From positions 1,426,001-1,490,000 of the forward strand of contig NZ_JAFMSZ010000001.1 of the NCBI RefSeq assembly GCF_017916505.1: DNA of 64,000 nt, in the 5' to 3' direction. The translations under genes were made by a program, and so were the position numbers. Under the pieces are notes generated by a model, which was not told the origin of the DNA, made no database searches, and saw only the letters and a program-made list of their open reading frames with translations. Positions 38,377 through 46,135 of this stretch are shown here, one piece after another (position 1 is the stretch's first letter; each line of letters begins with the position of its first letter). This stretch comes from Naasia sp. SYSU D00057 (GTDB lineage: Bacteria > Actinomycetota > Actinomycetes > Actinomycetales > Microbacteriaceae).

Positions 38377-38464
38377 CGTAACGAATCGAGGAGATCCGGG
38401 CCTGGAGGGGCCCAGATCCGCATGCGGTCGCGCAGTGGCGGGTGTGTCTCCTTGATCTGTTGCG
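38377..38464. repeat. 88-bp element with terminal inverted repeats, copy 1
   Basis: The ends are GCGTAACGAATCGAGGAGA (from 38376) and TCTCCTTGATCTGTTGCGC (to 38465), which match as an inverted repeat at 15 of 19 positions. The core holds GGAGGGGCCC and CCGCATGC, both shared at nearly the same offset with the second copy at 62290-62377, also 88 bp. It separates moxR from the DUF58 gene. Confidence 0.75.
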
Positions 38465-38489
38465 CCTCGACCGGATGCGGGGCCGCCTG

Positions 38490-39815
38490 ATGGCCGTCAC
38501 CGGGCGGTTCGTGCTGCTCGTGCTGGCGGGCGTCGTGCCCGTGCTCCTGCTCAGCCTCGCCACCGAGGCGGGCGGGTGGGCCCTGCTCGGCTGGCTGCTG
38601 CTCGCCGTCGTGCTCGGAGTCGCCGACCTCGCCGCGGCCGCGTCGCCCCGCTCGGTCCTCCTGGCCCGCGACGTGCCCGCGCGCATACGCCTCGGCGAGA
38701 CCGCCCGTGCCCGGCTGTTCGTCACCAACACGGGCAGCCGGACGCTGCGCGCGCTCGTGCGCGACGCGTGGCAGCCGTCCGCCGGCGCGGCGGCCAGCCG
38801 GCTGCGCCTCACGGTGCCGCCCGGAGAGCGGCGGGCCGCCGACATCGACCTGACCCCGTTCCGCCGGGGCGAGCGCCGCACCGAGCAGGTCACCATCCGA
38901 TCCGTCGGTCCTCTCGGGCTGTGGGCACGCCAGGCGACCCTCAACGCGCCGGGCTCTCTCTGCGTTCTGCCGCCCTTCCACGCCCGGCGGCACCTCCCGT
39001 CCCGCCTCGCCCGCCTCCGCGAGCTCGACGGCCGGACGAGCGTGATGGTGCGCGGCCAGGGCACCGAGTTCGACTCCCTCCGCGAGTACGTCCGCGGCGA
39101 CGACGTGCGCTCCATCGACTGGCGCGCCACCGCCCGTCGCGGCGGCAGCCCGGCCGGCCAGCAGGTGATGGTGCGCACCTGGCGTCCGGAGCGCGACCGC
39201 CGCGTCGTCGTCGTGCTCGACACGGGACGCACCTCCGCCGCCCGTGTCGACGACGAGCCGCGGCTCGACACGGGCTTCGAGGCGTCCCTGCTGCTCGCCG
39301 CCCTCGCCACGCGCGCCGGCGACCGCGTCGACCTGCTCGCCTACGACCGTCGCATCCGCGCCCGCTTGCACGGCTCGACCGGGCCGGAGCTGCTGTCCCG
39401 GATGGTGGACGCGATGGCGCCGCTCGAGCCGGATCTCATCGAGACGGACTGGACCGCCGTGCCCGCGCAGGTCCGTGCCCTGACGTCGCAGCGGTCACTC
39501 GTGGTGCTGCTCACCTCGATCGATGCGAGCGGCTCCTCCCGCGGGCTGCTGTCCGTCCTCCCCCAGCTCACCCGGCAGCACGTCGTCGTGGTCGCGTCCG
39601 TCACCGATCCCGGCGTGCTCGCCGCGACCCTCGACCGCCGCACCCGCGACGCCGTCTACCGGGCGGCGGCCGCCGAGCGCGCGCTCCTCGACACCGAGCG
39701 GGTCGCGGCCGCGATCCGCCGCCTCGGCGCCGACGTGGTCACGGGCGCACCGGCCGACCTGCCGCCCGCCCTCGCGGACCGCTACCTCGCCCTGAAGGCT
39801 GCGGGCCGCCTCTGA
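38490..39815 (+). CDS. DUF58 protein (VWA-like), MoxR partner
   Basis: The 441-residue protein has two N-terminal membrane segments (FVLLVLAGVVPVLLLSLA and GWLLLAVVLGVADLAAAA), an immunoglobulin-like region and the DUF58 signature RGDDVRSIDWRATARRG, followed by a VWA-like fold (RVVVVLDTGRTSAARV). The start is uncertain: ATG at 38490 (MAVTGRF) or 38475, neither with a good ribosome site. The 88-bp repeat ends only 25 bases upstream and may have replaced the native leader. It probably works with the MoxR ATPase. Confidence 0.88.
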   Translation: MAVTGRFVLLVLAGVVPVLLLSLATEAGGWALLGWLLLAVVLGVADLAAAASPRSVLLARDVPARIRLGETARARLFVTNTGSRTLRALVRDAWQPSAGAAASRLRLTVPPGERRAADIDLTPFRRGERRTEQVTIRSVGPLGLWARQATLNAPGSLCVLPPFHARRHLPSRLARLRELDGRTSVMVRGQGTEFDSLREYVRGDDVRSIDWRATARRGGSPAGQQVMVRTWRPERDRRVVVVLDTGRTSAARVDDEPRLDTGFEASLLLAALATRAGDRVDLLAYDRRIRARLHGSTGPELLSRMVDAMAPLEPDLIETDWTAVPAQVRALTSQRSLVVLLTSIDASGSSRGLLSVLPQLTRQHVVVVASVTDPGVLAATLDRRTRDAVYRAAAAERALLDTERVAAAIRRLGADVVTGAPADLPPALADRYLALKAAGRL

Positions 39816-39847
39816 CCTGACCGACGCGCCCTGGCGGCTGCAACAGC

Positions 39848-39887
39848 ACGACCGTCTTGCAACGGCACGCGGTTGCAAGACGGTCGT
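39848..39887. terminator. Strong bidirectional hairpin terminator
   Basis: ACGACCGTCTTGCAAC (39848-39863) pairs without mismatch with GTTGCAAGACGGTCGT (39872-39887) around an eight-base loop. It lies between the convergent DUF58 and SpoIIM-like genes and so serves both. Confidence 0.85.
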
Positions 39888-39918
39888 TCGGTTGCGAGGG
39901 CCGCCTGCCGCGGCGGTC

Positions 39919-40914
39919 TCAGCCCGCGACGATCCGGCGGGCCCCCGCCTCGAAGGCACCGAGGTCGCCCGTCTCCCCTGCCCGCACCGCACGGCGGCCG
40001 AGGACGAGCATGTAGGCGAGGAAGGCGGCGAGCGCGGCGCCGCCGATCGTCATCTTCAGCCACCACGGCAGCGGCGACGGCGTGACGAAGCCCTCGATGA
40101 TGCCCGACACGAACAGCACGAGCACGAGTCCGACGGCGACCGTGAACAGTGCGCGGCCGTCCTCCGCGAGCGCCTGGCCGCGCGTCCGCGGGCCTGGCGC
40201 GATCCAGGCCCAGAAGATGCGCAGGCCCGCCGCGGCCGCGACGAACACCGCCGTCAGCTCGAGTATGCCGTGGGGAAGGATGTACTCGAAGAACACGTCG
40301 CCACGGTCGTAGGCGAACATGACGCCGCCCGCGATGCCGACGTTCTGCGCGTTCGAGAAGACGACGTACGGCACCCACACCCCGGTGATGCCGAAGGCGA
40401 CGCACTGCGCGGCGATCCACGCGTTGTTCGTCCAGACCTGACCGGCGAACGACGCCGCCGGGTTCTCCTTGTAGTAGTCGACGAACTCGTCCTCGACGTA
40501 CCGCCGCAGGTCCTCGTCCGCGCCGAGGTTCGCGAGCACGCGCGGGTCCTGCGCCACCCAGACGCCGTAGAGCATGCCGATGACGACCGTCGCGAGCGCG
40601 ACGGCGAGCGTGATCCAGCGGATGCGGTACAGCGCCGCCGGCAGCTGCGCGCCGAAGAACAGCGGGAGCTGGCGCAGCAGGTTCGCCCCGGCGCCCGTGA
40701 ATCGGAGCCGGGCGCGGGACAGGATCACCGACAGCCGGTCGCCGACCACCGTCGAGCCCGCCGTCGTCTTGATCGCCGACAGGTGGCTCGCCGCCGTCTG
40801 GTACCGCTCGATGAGCTCGTCCGCCTCCGCGCCGCTCAGCCGCGGCTTCCGCCCGAGCTCCTCCAGCCGATCCCACTCCTCGCGGTGGGCGGCGGTGTAG
40901 GCGTCGAGGTCCAC
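39919..40914 (-). CDS. SpoIIM-like (stage II sporulation M / DUF95) membrane protein
   Basis: The 331-residue protein has a cytoplasmic helical start (EEWDRLEELGRKPRLSGAEA, RYQTAASHLSAIKTT) and about five membrane segments. It has the family pattern NNAWIAAQCVAFGITGVWV and YILPHGILELTAVFVAAAAG. In sporulating Firmicutes SpoIIM works in engulfment; in actinobacteria the role is unknown. It is paired divergently with an RDD gene and lies near MoxR-DUF58, a common actinobacterial arrangement. The GTG start is only 15 bases from the ATG of the divergent gene. Confidence 0.85.
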   Translation of the reverse strand: MDLDAYTAAHREEWDRLEELGRKPRLSGAEADELIERYQTAASHLSAIKTTAGSTVVGDRLSVILSRARLRFTGAGANLLRQLPLFFGAQLPAALYRIRWITLAVALATVVIGMLYGVWVAQDPRVLANLGADEDLRRYVEDEFVDYYKENPAASFAGQVWTNNAWIAAQCVAFGITGVWVPYVVFSNAQNVGIAGGVMFAYDRGDVFFEYILPHGILELTAVFVAAAAGLRIFWAWIAPGPRTRGQALAEDGRALFTVAVGLVLVLFVSGIIEGFVTPSPLPWWLKMTIGGAALAAFLAYMLVLGRRAVRAGETGDLGAFEAGARRIVAG

Positions 40915-40917
40915 GCC

Positions 40918-40923
40918 TACGAT
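40918..40923 (+). promoter_or_regulatory. Leaderless -10 box (TACGAT) of the RDD gene
   Basis: TACGAT ends six bases before the ATG at 40930, placing the transcription start on the start codon itself. On the other strand CATCAT sits at the matching distance from the GTG at 40914. Both promoters therefore share this 15-bp gap, and their -35 regions lie in each other's coding sequence. Confidence 0.5.
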
Positions 40924-40929
40924 GATGGC

Positions 40930-41763
40930 ATGGCGGATGTTGGCCCCGACGACGAGCTGATCGTCGGCGAGGCCGTGGCGCTGGACGTCCGGCCGGCCAG
41001 CTTCATCCTGCGGGCCGCGGGCGCCGCCATCGACTTCCTCGTCGCCATCGCGGTGATGTTCGCCTTCGTGCTCGGGTTCTCCTTCGCGTTCGGCGACCTC
41101 GTCGACAGCGCCCTGTTCGCGGCGCTCACGATCGGGATGCTCGTGACGGTCACCGTGCTCGTCCCGGTCGTGGTCGAGACCGTCACGCGCGGGCGCTCCC
41201 TCGGCAAGCTGGCGATCGGCGCGCGGATCGTCCGCGACGACGGCGGGGCCATCGGCTTCCGGCACGCCTTCATCCGGGCGCTCACCGGCGTCCTCGAGAT
41301 CTACCTCACCGCGGGCGGTCTCGCCGCCCTCGTCGGTCTCCTCAACCCGCGCGCGAAGCGGCTCGGCGACCTTCTCGCCGGCACCTACTCGCAGCACGAG
41401 CGCGTGCCGCGGGTGATCGAGCCCGTGTTCGGCGTGCCGGAGGCGCTGGAGGCCTGGGCGCGGACCGCGGACGTCGGGCGCCTGCCCGACCGCCTCAGCC
41501 GCCGGGTGGCCGCGTTCCTCAAGCAGGCGAACCGGATGACGCCCGTCGCCCGTCAGCGCCTGGCGGCCGAGCTGGCGGCCGAGGCGGCGCCGTACGTGTC
41601 GCCGCTGCCCGAGAACGCCGACCCGGAGTACTTCCTCGCCGGGGTCGCCGCGCTCCGCCGCGACCGCGAGTACCGCGCCCACGTCCTCGAGCAGGAGCGC
41701 CTGGCCCGCCTCGACCCGGTGCTCACGGGCCTGCCCCACGGCTTCCCGTCCCGGGACGGGTAA
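40930..41763 (+). CDS. RDD-family membrane protein
   Basis: The 277-residue protein has the RDD motif (RPASFILRAAGAAIDFLVAI) at the first of about three membrane segments, TRGRSLGKLAIGARIVRDDG, and a long cytoplasmic tail with LKQANRMTPVARQRLAAELA. RDD proteins are small membrane proteins, in some cases linked to ion transport; the role here is unknown. Its pairing with a SpoIIM-like gene is common in actinobacteria. Confidence 0.85.
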   Translation: MADVGPDDELIVGEAVALDVRPASFILRAAGAAIDFLVAIAVMFAFVLGFSFAFGDLVDSALFAALTIGMLVTVTVLVPVVVETVTRGRSLGKLAIGARIVRDDGGAIGFRHAFIRALTGVLEIYLTAGGLAALVGLLNPRAKRLGDLLAGTYSQHERVPRVIEPVFGVPEALEAWARTADVGRLPDRLSRRVAAFLKQANRMTPVARQRLAAELAAEAAPYVSPLPENADPEYFLAGVAALRRDREYRAHVLEQERLARLDPVLTGLPHGFPSRDG

Positions 41764-41764
41764 G

Positions 41765-41782
41765 CCCCGCCCCAGGGCGGGG
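41765..41782. terminator. Short GC hairpin after the RDD gene
   Basis: CCCCGCCC (41765-41772) pairs with GGGCGGGG (41775-41782), starting two bases after the RDD stop. There is no U-run, so termination strength is uncertain. Confidence 0.5.
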
Positions 41783-41804
41783 GCGTGGAGACGCTGAGCG
41801 GGAA

Positions 41805-41823
41805 TCATTAGTCGGGCTAATGA
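41805..41823. promoter_or_regulatory. MarR-type operator candidate before the MFS gene
   Basis: TCATTAGTCGGGCTAATGA has perfect seven-base arms around five bases. Operators with ATTAG...CTAAT arms are typical of MarR-family repressors of efflux genes. A TAACGT box follows at 41826-41831. No marR gene is adjacent in the window. Confidence 0.55.
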
Positions 41824-41838
41824 CTTAACGTCAACGAG

Positions 41839-41889
41839 ATGGTGAACGGAACGGATCCCGGCGACGAGCAGGAGCCGGCCGACTCGTGA
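41839..41889 (+). CDS. 16-residue ORF coupled to the MFS gene (leader peptide or MarR remnant)
   Basis: ATG to TGA encodes MVNGTDPGDEQEPADS, and its stop overlaps the MFS start as GTGA. The first codon lies seven bases after TAACGT, so it could be leaderless. It may couple translation to the MFS gene, or be what is left of a marR gene after an in-frame deletion. Nothing proves that it is translated. Confidence 0.35.
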   Translation: MVNGTDPGDEQEPADS

Positions 41890-43163
41890 CCGCGACCTTC
41901 CGCTCCCTCCGCTGGCTGAACTACCGCCTGTGGTTCCTCGGCGCGCTGGTGTCGAACATCGGCGCCTGGATGCAGCGCACCGCGCAGGACTGGATCGTCC
42001 TCGTCGAGCTCACGGCTCAGGATCCGCTGGCGGTCGGCGTCACGATGGCGCTCCAGTTCGGCCCGATGCTCGTGATCGGCCCGTTCGCGGGACTGCTCGT
42101 CGACCGCTTCCCCGGGCGGCACGTGCTCGCGGTGACGCAGGCCGCGCAGGCGCTGCTCGCGCTCGGACTGGGCGCGCTCGTGCTGTCCGGCACCGCGCAG
42201 CTGTGGATGGTGTACGGCTTCGCGCTCCTGCTCGGCATCGTCACCGCGGTCGACAACCCCGCCCGCCAGACGTTCGTCGCCGAGCTCGTGCCCGCCTCCG
42301 ACCTGCCGAACGCGGTCGCGCTCAACGCGGCGTCCTTCAACTCCGCCCGCCTCGTCGGCCCCGCGGTGGCCGGTGTCACGACCGCCGCGATCGGCTCCGG
42401 ATGGGTGTTCATCCTCAATGCCGTCACGTTCGCCGCGGTGCTGCTCGCCCTGGCCGCGTTGCGGCGCCAGGAGCTGCAGCCGGTCGCCCGCGCCGAGCGC
42501 GGTCACGGCGGGCTGCGGGAGGGACTCCGCTACGTGAAGGGCCGTCCCGACATCCTGGCGATCCTCGCGATGGTGTTCCTGATCGGGACGTTCGGGTTGA
42601 ACTTCCCGATCTTCACCAGCACGATGGCGCGCATCGAGTTCGGCAAGGGGGCCGGGGAGTTCGGTCTCCTGTCGTCCGTCCTCGCGATCGGCTCGGTGAT
42701 CGGGGCCCTCCGTGCGGCGAACCGGAACCTGCCCCGCCTCCGCTACATCGTGCTCGCCGCCGCCGCGTTCGGGCTCTTCTGCGTTGTCGCGGCGCTCATG
42801 CCGAACTACGTGACGTTCGCGATCTCGCTCGTGCCGATCGGGCTCGCCTCGATGATCATGACGACGACTGCGAACTCCTACGTGCAGACGACGACCACGC
42901 CGTCCATGCGCGGCCGCGTGATGTCGCTGTACATGGCGGTCTTCGCCGGCACCACCCTGATCGGCGCTCCGGTCGTCGGCTGGGTCGCCGGGCTCTACGG
43001 CCCGCGCTGGGCGCTCGGCGTCGGCGCCCTCTCCGGCTTCGCGGCCGCCGCGGTGGGCGTCGCATGGTTCCTGTCCTCGCACCGCGTGCGCCTCGGCCGC
43101 TGCCCGTCGGCCCGCTGGGGCGTGAAGCTGCGGATCGACGCGGAGCTCGCCGCGTCCCGCTGA
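41886..43163 (+). CDS. MFS exporter (DHA3/EntS-like)
   Basis: The 425-residue protein has about twelve membrane segments and DHA3-type motifs: FRSLRWLNYRLWFLGALVSN, MQRTAQDWIVLVEL, GLLVDRFPGRHVL and DNPARQTFVAELV. The group exports drugs or siderophores. The GTG start shares GTGA with a 16-codon ORF. A MarR-like operator 63 bp upstream suggests induction by a small molecule. Confidence 0.85.
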   Translation: MTATFRSLRWLNYRLWFLGALVSNIGAWMQRTAQDWIVLVELTAQDPLAVGVTMALQFGPMLVIGPFAGLLVDRFPGRHVLAVTQAAQALLALGLGALVLSGTAQLWMVYGFALLLGIVTAVDNPARQTFVAELVPASDLPNAVALNAASFNSARLVGPAVAGVTTAAIGSGWVFILNAVTFAAVLLALAALRRQELQPVARAERGHGGLREGLRYVKGRPDILAILAMVFLIGTFGLNFPIFTSTMARIEFGKGAGEFGLLSSVLAIGSVIGALRAANRNLPRLRYIVLAAAAFGLFCVVAALMPNYVTFAISLVPIGLASMIMTTTANSYVQTTTTPSMRGRVMSLYMAVFAGTTLIGAPVVGWVAGLYGPRWALGVGALSGFAAAAVGVAWFLSSHRVRLGRCPSARWGVKLRIDAELAASR

Positions 43164-43251
43164 GCGCGCCCCTACCCCGCCGAGCGCGCCCCGAAACGCC
43201 GAGCGCGCCCCGTGCCCGAGGTGCTCTCGGTGCAGCGGGGCGCGCTCGGCG
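43162..43251. terminator. Bidirectional terminator with three GAGCGCGCCCC direct repeats
   Basis: GAGCGCGCCCC occurs at 43162-43172, 43182-43192 and 43201-43211. The third, extended to CGCCGAGCGCGCCCC (43197-43211), pairs perfectly with GGGGCGCGCTCGGCG (43237-43251). It lies between the convergent MFS and sahH genes, so one repeated arm has several possible partners. Confidence 0.7.
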
Positions 43252-43265
43252 TGCTCGAGTGCGGC

Positions 43266-44765
43266 TCAGTAGCGGTAGTGCTCCACCTTGTAGGGGCCCG
43301 CGGGGTCGACGCCGATGTACTTCGCCTGCGCGGGGGTCAGCTCGGTGAGCTCCACACCGAGCGCGTCGAGGTGCAGGCGCGCCACCTTCTCGTCGAGGCG
43401 CTTCGGCAGCACGTGCACCCCCACCGGGTACTCCTCCGGCCGCGTGTACAGCTCGATCTGCGCGAGCACCTGGTTGCTGAACGAGTTGCTCATCACGAAC
43501 GACGGGTGACCGGTCGCGTTGCCGAGGTTCATCAGGCGCCCCTCGGAGAGGACGAGCACGCTGCGGCCGCTCGGCAGGCGCCACTCGTGCACCTGCGGCT
43601 TGATCTCGACCTTCTCGGCCTGGCCGGTGGCCGCGAGGCCCTCGAGGCCGGCCATGTCGATCTCGTTGTCGAAGTGGCCGACGTTGGCGATGATCGCGAG
43701 GTTCTTCAGGCCGAGGATGTGGTCGAGGGTGACGACGTTCTCGTTGCCGGTCGCGGTGATGAGGATGTCGATCTGCGGCAGCACCGACTCGAGGCGGGCG
43801 ACCTGGTAGCCGTCCATCGCCGCCTGCAGGGCGTTGATCGGGTCGACCTCGCTGACGATGACGCGCGCGCCCTGGCCGCGGAGCGCCTCGGCGGCGCCCT
43901 TGCCGACGTCGCCGTAGCCGACGACGAAGGCGACCTTGCCGCCGATCAGCACGTCGGTGGCGCGGTTGAGGCCGTCAGGCAGCGAGTGGCGGATGCCGTA
44001 GCGGTTGTCGAACTTGCTCTTCGTCACCGAGTCGTTGACGTTGATCGCCGGGAAGAGCAGCTTGCCGTCGCGCGCGAGCTCGTAGAGCCGGTGAACGCCC
44101 GTCGTGGTCTCCTCGGTGACGCCCCGGATGTCGGCCGCGATGCGGGTCCAGCGCTGCGGGTCGCGGTCGAGGGACCGGCGGAGGAGGTCGAGGATGACGT
44201 GGTACTCGGCGCTGTCCCCATCGCTGTCGGACGGCACGCGGCCGGCGCGCTCGAACTCGGCGCCCCGGTGCACGAGGAGGGTCGCGTCACCGCCGTCGTC
44301 GAGGATCATGTTCGGGCCGGTGAAGGTCTCGCCGGCGGCGGCGGCCTCGGTGGTCCAGTCGAAGATCTCCTCGGCGCACTCCCAGTACTCGGTGAGGCTC
44401 TCGCCCTTCCAGGCGAACACCGGGACGCCGGCGGGCGCATCCGGCGTGCCATTCGGACCGACGACGATCGCGGCGGCCGCCTCGTCCTGGGTGGAGAAGA
44501 TGTTGCAGCTCGCCCAGCGGACCTGGGCGCCGAGCGCGACGAGGGTCTCGATGAGGACGGCCGTCTGCACGGTCATGTGTAGGGAGCCGGCGATGCGGGC
44601 GCCGGCGAGGGGCTTCGAGTCGCCGTACTCGGCGCGCAGCGCCATCAGGCCCGGCATCTCGTTCTCGGCGAGGCGGATCTGGTGACGGCCGGACTCGGCG
44701 AGGCCGATGTCGGCGATGCGGTACTGCAGCCCGCTCTCGGTGGTGGCGGTAGCGGTGATGCTCAT
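43266..44765 (-). CDS. sahH: Adenosylhomocysteinase (S-adenosylhomocysteine hydrolase)
   Basis: The 499-residue enzyme has [15 protein letters not shown], the NAD-binding [20 protein letters not shown] and the C-terminal KVEHYRY. It splits S-adenosylhomocysteine to adenosine and homocysteine, relieving inhibition of methyltransferases and feeding methionine synthesis. It complements the methionine-salvage genes at the window's left end. In mycobacteria sahH also lies close to mtrAB. A 77-bp repeat array lies upstream; I do not recognise an SAH riboswitch there. Confidence 0.97.
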   Translation of the reverse strand: MSITATATTESGLQYRIADIGLAESGRHQIRLAENEMPGLMALRAEYGDSKPLAGARIAGSLHMTVQTAVLIETLVALGAQVRWASCNIFSTQDEAAAAIVVGPNGTPDAPAGVPVFAWKGESLTEYWECAEEIFDWTTEAAAAGETFTGPNMILDDGGDATLLVHRGAEFERAGRVPSDSDGDSAEYHVILDLLRRSLDRDPQRWTRIAADIRGVTEETTTGVHRLYELARDGKLLFPAINVNDSVTKSKFDNRYGIRHSLPDGLNRATDVLIGGKVAFVVGYGDVGKGAAEALRGQGARVIVSEVDPINALQAAMDGYQVARLESVLPQIDILITATGNENVVTLDHILGLKNLAIIANVGHFDNEIDMAGLEGLAATGQAEKVEIKPQVHEWRLPSGRSVLVLSEGRLMNLGNATGHPSFVMSNSFSNQVLAQIELYTRPEEYPVGVHVLPKRLDEKVARLHLDALGVELTELTPAQAKYIGVDPAGPYKVEHYRY

Positions 44766-44844
44766 CCGGTCATTCTCCCATTCGCGCCCGTCCTGCCGCA
44801 GGCGTCCCGTAGTGCAACGGCGCGAGCGCGGGAACCCATTCCCG

Positions 44845-45305
44845 TTCAGCAGGAACTCGCCGCGAATCCCCGCTCGTCAGGGACGCCGCGCCTGCTCGTG
44901 GACAGCACCTCGCCAGCGTCTTCAGCAGGAACGGAAGTTCCTCAGCAGGCAGATTCGGTCCGGTTTCGCCTGCTGAGCCGCTCCTGCGCCTGCTGAGGAC
45001 GAGCCGTTCCTGCTGAGGACCCTCGGGTACTTGGCGACCCCGCACAGGACGGGTTCAGCAGGAGCCGAAGTGCCTCAGCAGGCAGAATCGGACCTGTTTC
45101 GTCTGCTGGACCGCGTCCGTTCCTGCCGAGCACCGCAGCGGTTCCTGCTGGGGACGAGCCGTTCCTGCTGGAGAGTCGGGATTCCGTCCGCGCCGCCGCG
45201 GTTCCTGCCGGCCCCATGCAAGACCGGTTCAGCAGGCGCCGACGCAGCTCAGCAGGCAGGTCAGGGTGTGTTTCGCCTGCTGGACAGCGTCCGTTCCTGC
45301 TGAAC
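44845..45305. repeat. 77-bp nested-palindrome repeat array, locus B (three units plus fragments)
   Basis: Complete 77-bp units lie at 44921-44997, 45054-45130 and 45228-45304. Each begins TTCAGCAGG and ends CCTGCTGAG, CCTGCCGAG or CCTGCTGAA, with an inner CTCAGCAGGCAG and an inverted TTTCGCCTGCTG or TTTCGTCTGCTG. Extra half-units (GTTCCTGCTG) lie at 45141-45170, and TTCAGCAGG at 44845. The array fills most of the 568-bp gap between sahH and the DUF3499 gene. No reading frame in it looks real. Confidence 0.85.
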
Positions 45306-45333
45306 CACGCCGCCCAGCCCCTCGGGCGCGCGA

Positions 45334-45552
45334 TCAGGCGTCGAAGTCGGGGGCGAGCGAGACGTGGCGCATGATCGACCAGCCCTGCGGAGCGGACAGG
45401 CGCTCGGCGTGCACCTCGCAGAGGTCGTAGCTGTGCGGCTCCGCCTTGTTGCTGAGGGGGCCGAGCACCGCCATCGAGTCCGCGTACACGTAGGTCAGAG
45501 TCGCCACTGCCTCGCGCCGGCAGCCCGTCCGGGAACACGGCCTCTTGCTCAT
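45334..45552 (-). CDS. DUF3499 small zinc-ribbon-like protein
   Basis: The 72-residue protein has MSKRPCSRTGCRREAVATLT and later CEVHAERLSAPQGW. Cys6, Cys11, Cys45 and His48 could bind zinc. This is the DUF3499 family of actinobacteria (Rv3258c), always near whiB2 and the Rv3259 gene; the function is unknown. The ATG lies nine bases after TATCCT on the reverse strand, nearly leaderless. It diverges from the Rv3259-like gene. Confidence 0.88.
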   Translation of the reverse strand: MSKRPCSRTGCRREAVATLTYVYADSMAVLGPLSNKAEPHSYDLCEVHAERLSAPQGWSIMRHVSLAPDFDA

Positions 45553-45587
45553 ATTCCGTTCAGGATAGCCGCCCCCGAAGGCGCGAG

Positions 45588-45593
45588 TAGCAT
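45588..45593 (+). promoter_or_regulatory. Leaderless -10 box (TAGCAT) of the Rv3259-like gene
   Basis: TAGCAT is followed by six bases and the ATG at 45600, placing transcription start at the start codon. No ribosome-binding site lies between. Confidence 0.5.
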
Positions 45594-45599
45594 GTGCGC

Positions 45600-46040
45600 A
45601 TGCCTCGCTCACGATCCGCGGCGGGACGGGTCCGGGCTCCTCGGGCTCGGGGACTCGACCGCCACGGCCGCGGGCTCCGGTCCTCCGTCACGGGACCCCA
45701 CCTGCCCATGCTGCGCGGGCGCATCGACGTCTTCGAGGAGGCGGTCGCCGACACCGCGGAGTACCTGCGCGGACTGTGGCCGGAGCTCGACCAGGTGAGC
45801 TTCGAGATCGCCGGCATCCCCCGCGCGGTGAGCGGACCGGCGGTGGACCGTTGGACGGTGCTCCCCCGCGAGAACCGGATCATCCTCTACCGCCTGCCCA
45901 TCGAGCGGATGTCGAAGCTGCACGTCAACGACGAGACGCACCTCCGCATGCTCGTCGAGGGATGCGTGCTCCGCGCCGTCGGCGAGCTGCTGGGACGCGA
46001 CCCCTGGGATCTCGCGCCCGACCGCTTCCGGCACCCCTGA
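45600..46040 (+). CDS. Rv3259-like zincin-superfamily protein lacking HExxH
   Basis: The 146-residue protein has a basic start, then FEEAVADTAEYLRGLWPELDQ, VSFEIAGIPRAV, VLPRENRIILYRLPIERM and HLRMLVEGCVLRAVGELLGRD. It corresponds by position and pattern to mycobacterial Rv3259, of the zincin-like metallopeptidase family. The usual HExxH zinc motif is absent: that helix reads VEGCVLRAVGELLG. It is thus probably not a peptidase. It is divergent from DUF3499 and in the conserved whiB2 neighbourhood. Confidence 0.72.
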   Translation: MPRSRSAAGRVRAPRARGLDRHGRGLRSSVTGPHLPMLRGRIDVFEEAVADTAEYLRGLWPELDQVSFEIAGIPRAVSGPAVDRWTVLPRENRIILYRLPIERMSKLHVNDETHLRMLVEGCVLRAVGELLGRDPWDLAPDRFRHP

Positions 46041-46058
46041 TCCGAGCCGGCGTCCCCG

Positions 46059-46116
46059 CGGGTCGTGCGGACACGGCACGACGGTCTGCCGGGGGTGCAG
46101 CTGTCCGCAGCCCCCG
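46059..46116. repeat. 58-bp palindromic intergenic repeat, copy 3 (probable terminator)
   Basis: It starts CGGGTCGTGCGGACA and ends TGTCCGCAGCCCCCG; TGCGGACA (46066-46073) pairs with TGTCCGCA (46102-46109). It lies between convergent genes, like copy 1. Confidence 0.7.
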
Positions 46117-46135
46117 CGAGCGGCGCGGCCGGCGC

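Noticed and set aside
38376-38465. Integron attC site
   Set aside because: The ends contain GTAAC and GTTGC, but the RYYYAAC/GTTRRRY core sites of attC are not present and no integrase is near.
38442-38489. DUF58 gene starting within the 88-bp repeat (ATG at 38442)
   Set aside because: That start would place repeat-derived codons in front of a protein that otherwise begins at a typical membrane segment after 38490.
44766-44844. SAH riboswitch before sahH
   Set aside because: The 80 bases before the ATG show no pairing pattern I can match to the known motif; the repeats further up are shared with unrelated genes.
44845-45305. CRISPR-like array of CAGCAGG repeats
   Set aside because: Repeats are partly inverted, units are palindromic and there are no uniform unique spacers or cas genes.
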